A stretch of DNA of 64,000 nt from Pseudomonadota bacterium. Its GTDB lineage: Bacteria > Pseudomonadota > Gammaproteobacteria > Steroidobacterales > Steroidobacteraceae. The stretch covers positions 26,735 to 90,734 of the forward strand of contig JAFEDS010000033.1 of NCBI GenBank assembly GCA_018241505.1, written 5' to 3'. The notes beneath the pieces are model-generated. The model had not been told where the DNA came from and made no database searches. It was given only the letters and a program-made list of their open reading frames with translations. Positions 33,769 through 43,372 of the stretch are shown here, piece after piece (the first letter of the stretch is position 1; each line of letters begins with the position of its first letter). A program made the position numbers and the translations under genes.

Positions 33769-36700
33769 ATGCCGGAAGTCGCTTCCCAGACGCTGGATTT
33801 CGTCGGCCGCGAGCTGAATGTCACGCTCGCGGAGGCGCGTACGGCGCTCGAAAACTACGTCGAGCAACCTGACAACATCAACCTGCTCGAACGCTGTACC
33901 CAGGAGCTTCACCAGGTCCAGGGTGTGCTGCGGGTGCTGGAAATCTACGGCGCCGCGCTGTTGGCCGAGGAAATGGAGCAGGTGGCGAGCTACCTGTTGC
34001 AGACCGCTTCCGAGCGCAAGAGCCAGGCGGAGAGCCTCGATGCGCTGATGCGCGCGATGGTGCAGTTGCCGAGTTATCTGGAGCGCGTCCTGGCCGGTGG
34101 CCGCGACCTGGCGCTCGTGTTGCTGCCTCTGTTGAATGATCTTCGGGCCGTGCGCGGCAGCGCGCTGTTGTCCGAAGGTACCTTGCTGCTGCTCAACCTG
34201 AAGTCCGACAAACAGGCCCAACCCGTCGCAGCCGCCCCCGGCGAACCGCCGTTGACGGTCGAGCAATGGGGTCGCCGCCTGCGCGCGCGATTCCAGGTGG
34301 GCCTCATCGGTTGGATCCGCGGTGAGCGCGTTGAGCAGAATCTCGACATTCTGGCGGCGGTTGCCCAGAAGCTCGAACAGATTGCGACCCGCCAGCCGGT
34401 GTTTCAGTTGTGGTGGGTGACTGGGGCGGTTATTGAGGCGTTGCAGGAGAACGGGCTGGAAGGCGGCGTGTCCGTCAAACGCCTGTTGGGCTTGGGCGAT
34501 CGTGAAATCCGCCGCTTGTATGAGCAGGGTGAAGCGCGTTACGCGCAAACGCCCGCCGTTGAGCTGCTGAATAACTTGTTGTATTACGTCGGCCGCGCCG
34601 AATCGAACGGCCCGCGAGTACAGGCTGTCAGGGCCTCCTTCCGGTTGCAGGAGCTGCTTCCGGTCGACGAAAGCATCGAGCAGGAGCGCGAGAACCTGTC
34701 TGCGCCGAGCGTCAAGCTCATGCAGACCGTGGCTGTCGCGATCCGCGAAGACCTGTCGAAGGTCAAGGACGTTCTGGATATCTTCGTCCGCCGCGGCGCG
34801 GGCCAGCCGAAGGAGCTCGCTCCCCAGGTGGAGATGCTCCGCAAGATCGGCGACACCCTGGGCGTGTTGGGTCTGGGCGAGCTGCGCGGCAACGTTCAGG
34901 TTGAGACCGAACGCCTGGAAAAGATTGTCGACGGAACACTGCCCGCCGACGAATCCACGCTCGTTCAGATCGCCGCCACTCTCATTGGGGTGGAGGACAA
35001 ACTCGACAGCCAGCTCGTCGGCCTGATCCGGCCGAAGCAGGCGACCGATCTCGAAGAGGACGAGGACAACGATTTCCAACAGGTACAGGCCGCGGTACTG
35101 CGCGAATGTATCCTGAACCTCGCGCGCATCAAGGAATCCATCAGCCAGAATGTCGGTGGCACCTTGGACGCCGCCGGCCTCGATGCCTGGCAGGAGTTGA
35201 TGCGCGGACTCAAGGCCGGCCTGCTCATGTTGGGCAAGGCTCGCGCGGTTGAGGTCATTGAGGGCATCACCGGTCAGTTGAAGCGGGTAATGCAGCCGGG
35301 CGGGCAGGGTCTGCCACCCGGGTTCATGGACCGCCTTGCGGATGCGATTGTCAGTGTTGAGTACTACATGGAGACGCTGCAGGCCGGCCGCAGCGACCCG
35401 TGGTACATGCTCGACAACGCCCAGGCGTGCGTGCAGGCGCTGGAGCAACAGGCGACTCCGGTCGTCCCGACGCTGCCACCCGTTGAGCCGTCCGCCTACG
35501 CCAAGACCCTGCAGATTTCGCCGAAGGTCGTGTTTGGAGCGGAATCCGACCCAGCTTCGACCCTGGTCGGCGCCCAAACACAGGCGCATACACGTACCAG
35601 CGTGCCGCTGACCGAAACAGCCGACCCCGAGCTGGTGAAGTTGTTTATTGAGGAAGCGCACGAAGAGCTGGCCAAGATCAAAAAGTTCTTCCCGGCCTGG
35701 GATCTGAATCCCATGGAGCGCGAGGCCCTGGTCACGGTGCGCCGCTCCTTCCACACCCTGAAAGGCAGCGGCCGCATGGTCGGCGCCCGCGAGCTGGGTG
35801 AGTTCGCCTGGTCCATTGAGAATTTGTTGAATCGCGTGTTGGACAACACGCTGACGCGCTCACCGGCGATTGTGGATGTGTTGCGCGACTCCGTGAACGC
35901 GCTGCCGGAGATGATTGAGCAGCTCGAGACCGGCCGCGCGCCGCGCATCGATCCGGCCGCGATCGCTGCGCGAGCTAACGCGCTTGCTTCAGGTAAGCCG
36001 GCGTCTGCCGCTGGCGCTGCGCCTGCTAGTGGCACGCTCACGGCCGCAATTCCGTCTCTCAGCGGCGCGACGGAAAAGACGCAAGTCATTCCGCCGCCGG
36101 CCGCCGCCTCCGCGGGTGGCGGGTCGTCCGCCGGGCACGATGCGAGGCACGGCGCTGCCACCGCCGGCCACGGCCCTGGCGCCGCCGGCCACGCCCCTGC
36201 CACCGCCGGCCACGGTGCCGCCGATTCGTTGACCGCCACTGTCAGCGCCACCAACGTGGTGCCGATGCCCGTTGCGCCAAAGTCGGGCGCGGCCGCTCCC
36301 ACGCCGCCCGTGGCTCCCGTTGCTCCCGGCGTCACGCCACCGAAGGGCCCCACGTTCGCCCAAAGCGTAACCGCCTCCGACTTCGCTCATACACAGACAA
36401 TTGTCAGCGCTCAGCCGCCCCAGTCCCTGCAAGGGCGGGACGCACAGCCGTCGATTGCGGAACCCTTCAGCGCCGATGCCAAGTACAGCGCTGACTTCAG
36501 TTCAGAAGGCGATTTGGACCTCGAATTCCCGGGGCCGACCGAAGCGCAACCCGAAACTGAATCCGCCCCGACCGGGGACAGCCTCACCGCCGATCTCAAC
36601 AACCTCGACCTGCTGCTGCCCGAAGAGCCGTCTGCTGAAGCGCCCTCGGCTGAAGCGTCGTTTGTGTTGGGGGAGAATTTTCTATCGGGTGATGGTGAGG

Positions 36701-39700
36701 GCGAAGGTATCGTTGGCTCCGCCGGGCACGCCGCTAGCGCTGCCCCCGCTGCTGGCGCAGACGCCGACCACGGCGCTTCTGACCATGATGCCTCCGCATC
36801 CGCTGACCGCGCTGCCCATGGTGTCGGTGCCCACGGTGCTTCTGACCATGATGCCTCCGCAGCCGCCGACCCCGCTGCTCATGGTGCCGGTGCCCACGGC
36901 GCTGCTGACTATGGCGGCGCTGATGCTGCCCACGCGGCTCCAACTCACGGTGATGCGGCCCATGGTGCTGCGGCTCGCGGCGATGCGCTCCACGGTACCG
37001 CTGGTGCCGCCGCGGCTGCCGCTGCTTCGAATGTCAGCGCTGCTGACCATGGTGCCGCCGCGGCCGCTGGCCGTGCCGCTCACGAAGCTGCAACTCACGG
37101 TGATGGGACGCTCGGCTCCACTGGTGCCGCCACCCATGGCGCCCCCGGCGACGCCCATGCCCCAGTCGCCCACAGCGCTGTCGACCACCGTGTCGCTGAC
37201 CACGGCGCCCAGGTCGAAGATCCAGTAGCCGCGCAGTCCGGCCCCGATGATGTCCTACGTGACATCTACTCCCGCGAAACGGCGAACCATGTCGCGACCG
37301 TGCGCGCCTACCTCGACCGCGAGGAAGGCATGCCGGAGGCACATGCCATTCCCGAAGAAGTTTACCGAGCCTGCCACACGCTGTCGGGCAGCTCGAAAAT
37401 GGCTCAGGCGCGCCACGGCATCCGCCTCGCCGAGCCGCTCGATCATTGGTTGCGCCGCGTATTCAACAGCGGCCTGGGACTCCTGAATCAGGATCTACAC
37501 CTGTTGTCCGATTGCATGATGGCCATGGAAGCCGTCGTCACGCATCTGGACGAAGTGACAGGTTATTTCCAGAACCACCAGGTCCTGATGGATCGCATTG
37601 CCCAGGCCGAGAAAGTCCTCGACCAACGCATTGCGCAGGCGTCTGAAGAGCAGGCCGACACGTCTGTGTCGGGCGAAGAGGACGAGCTGTCCGAGGACGC
37701 CGGTGATTTCGATCCTGAAGTGGCATCGATCTTCTGCGAAGAAGCGATGGAGCTCATTGAGGTCTGCGAAAGCGCGCTGGCCGAATGGCGATTGGAGCCC
37801 AGCAGTGCCGATTACCGATCGGCCCTCAAGCGTCCGCTACACACATTGAAGGGTGGCGCCCGCATGGCGGGCATCACGGCGATGGGCGACTTGTCACACG
37901 AGTTGGAAACGCTCGTCATGCAGGTCGACAACGGTTCCGTTCCCATCACAGACGCCGTGTTTGATGTCATCCAGGCGAGTCTGGATGAGTTGGCCCGGAT
38001 GCGCGAGGCTGTTGCGAATGGCCGGCGCGTTTCTTCCGCGCGGCAAATGATCGCGCGCATTCACGCTTTGTCGAAGCCCGGCAGTGCCGCTGCTGCTCCT
38101 CCCGCGGCAGCCGCTCCGACCGCCAAACCGGTAGCACCTAAGGGTGAGCTGTTCAGACGCGCCAGCAATCAACCAACGGCAGCACCCCCAGCCCCACAGT
38201 CCTTTGCTCCGCCGCCACCCGCGCTGACACCGGCGGAGCAGGAAACGGCAGCGGCTGACGACGAGTCCGAAGTTGCGGACGACGGCCCCGCTGGTGTCGA
38301 GCTGCGCTTCGATGACCCCGAGGCTGCTGCCGACTTCGAGGCCGCACGCGCTGAAATAGCCGCCGCTGATAGCGAAGCCGCCGCCGCGGAAGCTGACTTG
38401 CACGGCACGGATCTGCCCCCCGACGCCGAAACCCAACTCAACCGTGCACTGCCTCCGCAGCCGTCACTGCCCGACACACTCGTCGCGCAGATGCCCGATT
38501 TCGAGCCCGTACAAACCGCCGAGCCCGCTCCCGAATTTGACACGGCCGCCACTTCTGAGCCCACGAGCGGCGATCTTGCCGCCGAGCTGCTCGCCAGTTA
38601 TCCGACGACGGAACAATCAGGCGAAGTGCAGGTTGCCGGTGAGACCGACTCCGGCAGCTACGATTTGAGCGGAAGCGAGCTCGCTGACCTGACCAACGAT
38701 CTCTCAGCGTCCTTCGCTGACCGCGGCGCCGGCGATGGGCACGGCGAACGCGAAGCCAGCGGTGACCATGCCGCCGACGCTGAGCACGCAGCCGACGGCC
38801 AGGACGCACCTGACGGCCAGCACGCTGCCGACCGCCACGTTGCAACCGACTACATGACAGCCCGCGATTCCGCGGCGAACGAGGAAGTCAGCCCCGTTCA
38901 GTCGTGGACTCCCGAGTCAACGCAGGAAACCCCGAACCTCGGCGACATCGATTCCGGCCGCAGTGGCTTCTCTGCATTCGCGCAAGAAACTCCGCTGTCG
39001 GAGGATCAACCTGCTTCCTCCGAGCCAGCAGTAGCGTCCTTCGAGTCATCCGACGGCAGCACTCACGACGCCGCAGAATCGCTGCTTGGAAACTGGGCGA
39101 ACCCCGGTGGCGGAGAGCCCGCGCCAATCTGGCCAGCCGAAGCCGAGCCCGCACCACACGAGGGACATGCGACCGACGAAGCGTCCGCTTCCGAGCGCGA
39201 GTCCGGCACCGCGCATGACGGTGCATTTACTCCCGAGCACTCAGAGTTTGATGCTGCGGCAGCATCGGCTGAAGCCGAGCACGGGGCTCCCGAAGCATAC
39301 GCATCGCTCGAGGCGTACGCGCCCGAGGCCCATGGGCTGCCGCATACCCAACAGGCTGCCGCCGCATCGCAAGCAGCAGACAGCCCGTCAGCGTATGACC
39401 GGTCAGCACACGACCAGTCAGCGAGCGAACGGTCAACGCATGAGCAGTCGACGCCCGAGCAGTCTGCGAGCGCCCACGCGCATCAGCAGCCAGCGCACGA
39501 CCGCCCAGCGAGCGAACAGTCAGCGTATGACCAGCCAGACACGCAGCAGTCATCAGCGCCGACACCCGCCGGCGCTACCACCGCAGCCAAGTCCGTCTCG
39601 GCCAATCTGACCCGCGGCGACTCCAAGAGCGAAGATGGCTTGGTAGCTCCCCAGGCCGTGCCGCCAGGCCGCGACCCCGTCGCTCCCGCCGAACGGCAGG

Positions 39701-41553
39701 AGATGGCGCGCGTCGACGCGGAGTTGCTCGACCAACTTCTGAACATCTCGGGCGAGGCGAGCATTGCACGCTCCCGTCTGGAGCAGCAGCTCGGCTCAAT
39801 CGACTTCAACCTCGGCGAGCTGTCACGTACGGTGACGCGCTTGAAGGAGCAGTTGCGCAACCTCGAAATCGAGACGGAAGCGCAGATCCTGCACCGTCAC
39901 GAGGACGAGTCCAGCCACCGCGGCGATTTCGATCCGCTGGAGCTCGACCGCTACTCTTCGATCCAACAGTTCTCCCGCGCACTGGCCGAGACCGCCAACG
40001 ACGTCGGCAGCATTCAGCAGTTGCTCGAGAATCTGGGTAAAGAGACCCAGAACCTGTTGCAGCAGCAAGCGCGAACCATCACCGAGCTGCAGAACGGCCT
40101 CATGCGCACCCGCATGGTTCCGTTCCAGCGTCACGTTCAGCGTCTGTCACGTATCGTCCGCCAAGCCGCGGCCGACACGGGCAAAAAAGCAGAGCTGGTA
40201 GTGGAGGGCGCCTCCGGCGAACTCGATCGTCAGGTGTTGGAGCGCATGTTGCCGCCGTTTGAGCACATGCTGCGTAATGCTGTGGTCCACGGCATTGAGA
40301 AGCCGCTCGCGCGCGCTGCTGCGGGTAAACCTGAGGCCGGCAAGATCGTCCTCGAGCTGCATCGCGAAGGCGCCGAAGTCATGGTGCGCTTGATCGACGA
40401 CGGCGCCGGCATGAACCTCAAGGCTATTCGTGACAAGGGCGCGGCACTCGGTCTCATCACCCCTGGCCAGACCATCAGCGACGAAGACGCCATGCAGCTC
40501 ATCCTCGAGCCGGGTTTCTCGACCGCTGGGACGATCACACAACAGGCCGGCCGCGGTGTCGGCATGGACGTGGTCGCGACCGAGATCAAACGTCTCGGCG
40601 GCGCGCTCCATATGGAGACAAAGCTCGGGCAGGGCACTGTCTTCACGATTCGGCTGCCGTTTACCCTCGCGATCAGCCACGCGCTCGTCGTACGTACCGG
40701 CGACGAATTCTACGCACTGCCACTTCCGACGGTCGAAGGCGTGTTGCGTCTATCGAAGGCGGAAGTGCTGGCTCACCTCGGCAAAGACGCATCGGCGTTC
40801 GACTACGGTGGCCAGAAGTACCGATTCCAACATCTCGCGGCTTTCGTTCAGCTCGAAGCGTCTCCGCTCCCCGAACAGGACGTCACCATTCCAGTGGTCC
40901 TGGTACGCGCTGGCGAGCACTCGACGGGTCTCGTTGCCGACGAGTTAGTCGGTAGCCGCGAAATCGTGGTGAAGTCCGTCGGTCCGCAGATCTCCAGCAT
41001 CCGTGGAATTTCTGGCGCGACCATTCTCGGCGATGGCCGCATCGTCATCATTCTCGACATCGGCGCGTTGGTGCGTGCAGAGTGGCGCGGACGTTCACAG
41101 ACTGCGCCGGTCGCGCTGAAAGACAAGAGCGACAAGCGCACGTTCGCAATGGTCGTCGACGACTCGATTACCGTCCGCCGCGTGACGCAGCGCTTGTTGG
41201 AGCGCAACGGGATGCGCGTGCTGACTGCGCGCGATGGTATGGACGCCGTGACCCTCCTTCAGGACAACGTTCCAGACATCATCCTGCTCGATATCGAGAT
41301 GCCGCGTATGGACGGGTACGAAGTCGCCGCGCATGTGCGCAACGATCCGCGACTCAAGGATGTTCCGATCATCATGATTACGTCGCGCGTAGGCGAGAAG
41401 CATCGCGCACGCGCGATCGAGCTGGGTGTGGATGACTACCTCGGTAAGCCATACCAGGAAGCGCAGTTGCTGGACGCGATCGCCCCGCTGGTCGAGCGCA
41501 ATCGCGCGCAAAGCGGCTCGTACGAACGCCTCAGCGGCGACGCGCGGGTCTAA
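33769..41553 (+). CDS. chpA: ChpA/PilL hybrid sensor kinase, 2594 aa
   Basis: Very large CheA-type kinase of the twitching system. The N-terminal ~600 residues resemble the FimL/ChpA region, with a Hpt-like HQVQG near residue 45. Three canonical phosphotransfer domains carry His662 (HTLKGSGRM), His1203 (HTLSGSSKM) and His1358 (HTLKGGARM). Long low-complexity linkers lie between, including a His-rich 21-residue repeat near 1003 and a Ser-x-x-Glu-Gln repeat near 1874. From about 1985: dimerisation helices, ATPase (N-box 2165-2175, DDGAGM 2210-2215, GRGVGMD near 2260), CheW-like domain from 2303, and a receiver with Asp2508. The family member in Pseudomonas is of similar size. Confidence 0.93.
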   Translation: MPEVASQTLDFVGRELNVTLAEARTALENYVEQPDNINLLERCTQELHQVQGVLRVLEIYGAALLAEEMEQVASYLLQTASERKSQAESLDALMRAMVQLPSYLERVLAGGRDLALVLLPLLNDLRAVRGSALLSEGTLLLLNLKSDKQAQPVAAAPGEPPLTVEQWGRRLRARFQVGLIGWIRGERVEQNLDILAAVAQKLEQIATRQPVFQLWWVTGAVIEALQENGLEGGVSVKRLLGLGDREIRRLYEQGEARYAQTPAVELLNNLLYYVGRAESNGPRVQAVRASFRLQELLPVDESIEQERENLSAPSVKLMQTVAVAIREDLSKVKDVLDIFVRRGAGQPKELAPQVEMLRKIGDTLGVLGLGELRGNVQVETERLEKIVDGTLPADESTLVQIAATLIGVEDKLDSQLVGLIRPKQATDLEEDEDNDFQQVQAAVLRECILNLARIKESISQNVGGTLDAAGLDAWQELMRGLKAGLLMLGKARAVEVIEGITGQLKRVMQPGGQGLPPGFMDRLADAIVSVEYYMETLQAGRSDPWYMLDNAQACVQALEQQATPVVPTLPPVEPSAYAKTLQISPKVVFGAESDPASTLVGAQTQAHTRTSVPLTETADPELVKLFIEEAHEELAKIKKFFPAWDLNPMEREALVTVRRSFHTLKGSGRMVGARELGEFAWSIENLLNRVLDNTLTRSPAIVDVLRDSVNALPEMIEQLETGRAPRIDPAAIAARANALASGKPASAAGAAPASGTLTAAIPSLSGATEKTQVIPPPAAASAGGGSSAGHDARHGAATAGHGPGAAGHAPATAGHGAADSLTATVSATNVVPMPVAPKSGAAAPTPPVAPVAPGVTPPKGPTFAQSVTASDFAHTQTIVSAQPPQSLQGRDAQPSIAEPFSADAKYSADFSSEGDLDLEFPGPTEAQPETESAPTGDSLTADLNNLDLLLPEEPSAEAPSAEASFVLGENFLSGDGEGEGIVGSAGHAASAAPAAGADADHGASDHDASASADRAAHGVGAHGASDHDASAAADPAAHGAGAHGAADYGGADAAHAAPTHGDAAHGAAARGDALHGTAGAAAAAAASNVSAADHGAAAAAGRAAHEAATHGDGTLGSTGAATHGAPGDAHAPVAHSAVDHRVADHGAQVEDPVAAQSGPDDVLRDIYSRETANHVATVRAYLDREEGMPEAHAIPEEVYRACHTLSGSSKMAQARHGIRLAEPLDHWLRRVFNSGLGLLNQDLHLLSDCMMAMEAVVTHLDEVTGYFQNHQVLMDRIAQAEKVLDQRIAQASEEQADTSVSGEEDELSEDAGDFDPEVASIFCEEAMELIEVCESALAEWRLEPSSADYRSALKRPLHTLKGGARMAGITAMGDLSHELETLVMQVDNGSVPITDAVFDVIQASLDELARMREAVANGRRVSSARQMIARIHALSKPGSAAAAPPAAAAPTAKPVAPKGELFRRASNQPTAAPPAPQSFAPPPPALTPAEQETAAADDESEVADDGPAGVELRFDDPEAAADFEAARAEIAAADSEAAAAEADLHGTDLPPDAETQLNRALPPQPSLPDTLVAQMPDFEPVQTAEPAPEFDTAATSEPTSGDLAAELLASYPTTEQSGEVQVAGETDSGSYDLSGSELADLTNDLSASFADRGAGDGHGEREASGDHAADAEHAADGQDAPDGQHAADRHVATDYMTARDSAANEEVSPVQSWTPESTQETPNLGDIDSGRSGFSAFAQETPLSEDQPASSEPAVASFESSDGSTHDAAESLLGNWANPGGGEPAPIWPAEAEPAPHEGHATDEASASERESGTAHDGAFTPEHSEFDAAAASAEAEHGAPEAYASLEAYAPEAHGLPHTQQAAAASQAADSPSAYDRSAHDQSASERSTHEQSTPEQSASAHAHQQPAHDRPASEQSAYDQPDTQQSSAPTPAGATTAAKSVSANLTRGDSKSEDGLVAPQAVPPGRDPVAPAERQEMARVDAELLDQLLNISGEASIARSRLEQQLGSIDFNLGELSRTVTRLKEQLRNLEIETEAQILHRHEDESSHRGDFDPLELDRYSSIQQFSRALAETANDVGSIQQLLENLGKETQNLLQQQARTITELQNGLMRTRMVPFQRHVQRLSRIVRQAAADTGKKAELVVEGASGELDRQVLERMLPPFEHMLRNAVVHGIEKPLARAAAGKPEAGKIVLELHREGAEVMVRLIDDGAGMNLKAIRDKGAALGLITPGQTISDEDAMQLILEPGFSTAGTITQQAGRGVGMDVVATEIKRLGGALHMETKLGQGTVFTIRLPFTLAISHALVVRTGDEFYALPLPTVEGVLRLSKAEVLAHLGKDASAFDYGGQKYRFQHLAAFVQLEASPLPEQDVTIPVVLVRAGEHSTGLVADELVGSREIVVKSVGPQISSIRGISGATILGDGRIVIILDIGALVRAEWRGRSQTAPVALKDKSDKRTFAMVVDDSITVRRVTQRLLERNGMRVLTARDGMDAVTLLQDNVPDIILLDIEMPRMDGYEVAAHVRNDPRLKDVPIIMITSRVGEKHRARAIELGVDDYLGKPYQEAQLLDAIAPLVERNRAQSGSYERLSGDARV
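36775..36900 (+). repeat. 63-bp tandem repeat in chpA (21-residue, His/Ala-rich)
   Basis: Two near-identical units begin at 36775 and 36838. Each encodes ASDHDASA-x-AD-x-AAHG-x-GAHG; a decayed third unit and further AHG/THGD-type copies run to about 37200. The reading frame is kept throughout. Confidence 0.75.
39388..39462 (+). repeat. 15-bp tandem repeat in chpA (S-x-x-[DE]-[RQ])
   Basis: Five 15-bp units encode SAYDR, SAHDQ, SASER, STHEQ and STPEQ (residues 1874-1898). Related but less regular units continue to about 39550, just before the kinase dimerisation helices. Confidence 0.75.
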
Positions 41554-41570
41554 CATCGTGAGCAACCACC

Positions 41571-42044
41571 ATGGCTGAGCGCGTCACTGAAATCTACAGT
41601 CTGCTCGTCCCTATCACTGACGGCCGACTCATCATCCCGCGCGCCTGTGTGGCCGAAGTCGTGGGCTTTCAGGTCCCATCGGAAATGACCGGTGCCCCGC
41701 CCTGGTACATTGGCACCTTCCCCTGGAGCGGGAAAGCCATCCCGCTGGTGTCATTTGAAGGCGCCTGCGGCCAAATGATCCCACCCGCTTCCGGCCGGAC
41801 CCGTATCGTGATCTTCCACGCCCTGGGTACCCGTGTTGAAGGTGGCAACTTCGGCATCGTCTCTCAAGGCTTCCCACAGTTGGTGCGGGTCAGCTCGGAC
41901 GTCGTCCGCCCTGACAACTCGCGCGTCTTCCCGGATCGCGCGCCCATCATCTGTCAGGTCAGAATGGTGAACGAGACGCCGATGGTTCCTGACCTCGAGC
42001 GCCTGGAAGAGATGATCGCGGACGAGACGCGCGTTTCCAATTAA
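41571..42044 (+). CDS. chpC: CheW-like protein ChpC
   Basis: A 157-aa CheW-domain protein (YSLLVPITDGRLIIPRACVAEVVGF, GAPPWYIGTFPWSGKAIPLVSFEGACG). ChpC is the second adaptor of Pil-Chp systems, linking other receptors to ChpA. It lies 17 bp after chpA and ends the operon; pilK (methyltransferase) and chpB (methylesterase) are absent here. Its stop overlaps the stop of the facing hydrolase gene. Confidence 0.85.
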   Translation: MAERVTEIYSLLVPITDGRLIIPRACVAEVVGFQVPSEMTGAPPWYIGTFPWSGKAIPLVSFEGACGQMIPPASGRTRIVIFHALGTRVEGGNFGIVSQGFPQLVRVSSDVVRPDNSRVFPDRAPIICQVRMVNETPMVPDLERLEEMIADETRVSN

Positions 42045-42580
42045 CCGATTGAGCGGATGTCCCGGGCAACCACACTCAACTCATTGTTGAGTTGGTGATC
42101 GCCGCGTTCAATTACGCGAACGACGGCGTACGGCATCGCTTTCGCATACAGATGAACATGCGCGACGGGCGCCGTCTCGTCCTGGTCCCCATGATATAGA
42201 AAGGTGGGAGCGCACTCCGGGAAGTGAGCGCGAGCCGCAAATTCATCGCTCGGCCAGCCACCCGCGCCGATAAAGGGCGCAGCAATGAGAAATATTCCTC
42301 TGAGTTGAATCTTCGGCTTTCGCTCGGACAAAGCGTGGATCAATATGGTGCCGCCCACGGAATGGCCTACCACGATCGCGCCGTCCTCCAGCGAATCGAG
42401 CTCATGGAACAACGCGTCCGTCCAGGCGGCGTATTGAGGATCCCCCTCGTTTGGCATTCGTGGGTAGCGAATGTCATACATATGGCCGAGTCCGCGCGCG
42501 AGGCTGTCCACGAGCTTGTTGTCCCAATGGTCGTGGGTGCCTTCCCCGCCACCCTGAATGAATAGGACCGGTGTGGGCAC
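42041..42580 (-). CDS. RBBP9-like serine hydrolase (alpha/beta fold)
   Basis: From GTG 42580 a 179-aa protein starts VPTPVLFIQGGGEG, has the nucleophile elbow GHSVGG (Ser near residue 78), then YHGDQDETAP with the Asp and ERGDHQL with the His of a catalytic triad. Small hydrolases of this kind often act on esters; no substrate is evident. A longer start (ATG 42610) would overlap the upstream gene by 28 bp. The family N-terminus decided for the GTG, which stands directly after that gene's stop. Confidence 0.75.
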   Translation of the reverse strand: MPTPVLFIQGGGEGTHDHWDNKLVDSLARGLGHMYDIRYPRMPNEGDPQYAAWTDALFHELDSLEDGAIVVGHSVGGTILIHALSERKPKIQLRGIFLIAAPFIGAGGWPSDEFAARAHFPECAPTFLYHGDQDETAPVAHVHLYAKAMPYAVVRVIERGDHQLNNELSVVARDIRSIG

Positions 42581-42581
42581 G

Positions 42582-43370
42582 TTAGCGCTTGCCGGGCCCG
42601 CCGGGTCCATACACTGACGCAATTCCCTTGGGCACATCCCCAGTGGCAGGCGTCGTGCTCCCAGCATGAAACGGCTGCGGTGGATGAAACCCAATCGGTA
42701 CGGTGTAACCCGATTCAACGCGCGCGAACGGCAGCCCGTTCACCGACGCCATCGTTCCCTCACACAGCTCCAGTTTGGGTAGCTTCGGCCAGGCAATCTG
42801 CGGCTTCGGCACATCAACCTCCACCTGCGATACCTTCACGCCGAGCGCTGAAGCCAGGTGCTCCACCAGCCGCTGCAACTCTTCCGCAAAATCACCCTGC
42901 AGCGAAGGATCCCGCGCCAGGAAGTAGGCAGTCAGGTAACGCGCAATCGGCGAAGCCTTGCCAATCTCGTGATTCACCAGCTCCTGCTCGTTTGCAAAGG
43001 TAAAAATGGAAGTCGTCGACAGGTAGTCCATGAAGTCGGTTGGCACGGACGGCTCGTTGGGGTGGATGTCGGCCGTGCGCACCTTGATGACCGTTCCGAC
43101 CCGCGTCACCTGCACGTCATTCAACTCCAGCTCGTAGGAAAGCTTGGCCGGGTAGGCAATGAACATCTGCGGTGTTTTTCCCAACACCGACGGGCAGGCC
43201 CGGTACCAGATGGCGAGTTGCCGCTCGTGCGAAATAATGGCGTGGGTCTTCAACTGGGTGACAATGACCTGCACCGGGTCGACCGGCTGCTCTTTCTTTT
43301 CGCCCCAGATCGCCTTGCCGACCAGGCCGCCCAGGATGAGTGCCAGCAACATGATGACCACATATTTCAT
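42582..43370 (-). CDS. Membrane-anchored DUF4230-like protein
   Basis: A 262-aa protein: N-terminal helix (MKYVVIMLLALILGGLVG) as anchor, then a domain with KTHAIISHERQLAIWYRAC and LSYELELNDVQVTRVGTVIKVRTADIHPNEP that resembles DUF4230. The C-terminal 60 residues are Pro/Gly-rich. ATG 43370 follows the rsmE stop by 2 bp. Function is unknown; a periplasmic role is inferred from the anchor. Confidence 0.65.
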   Translation of the reverse strand: MKYVVIMLLALILGGLVGKAIWGEKKEQPVDPVQVIVTQLKTHAIISHERQLAIWYRACPSVLGKTPQMFIAYPAKLSYELELNDVQVTRVGTVIKVRTADIHPNEPSVPTDFMDYLSTTSIFTFANEQELVNHEIGKASPIARYLTAYFLARDPSLQGDFAEELQRLVEHLASALGVKVSQVEVDVPKPQIAWPKLPKLELCEGTMASVNGLPFARVESGYTVPIGFHPPQPFHAGSTTPATGDVPKGIASVYGPGGPGKR

Positions 43371-43372
43371 GG

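Noticed and set aside
32824-35754. A 976-codon open frame on the minus strand across pilJ and chpA
   Set aside because: It is a mirror frame of high-GC codon use. The plus strand carries unmistakable PilJ and ChpA domains; the minus frame has no recognisable motif and runs across two genes.
36700-37210. Possible CRISPR-like or mobile repeat
   Set aside because: The units are 63 bp without spacers, stay in frame with chpA and encode a coherent repeat peptide.
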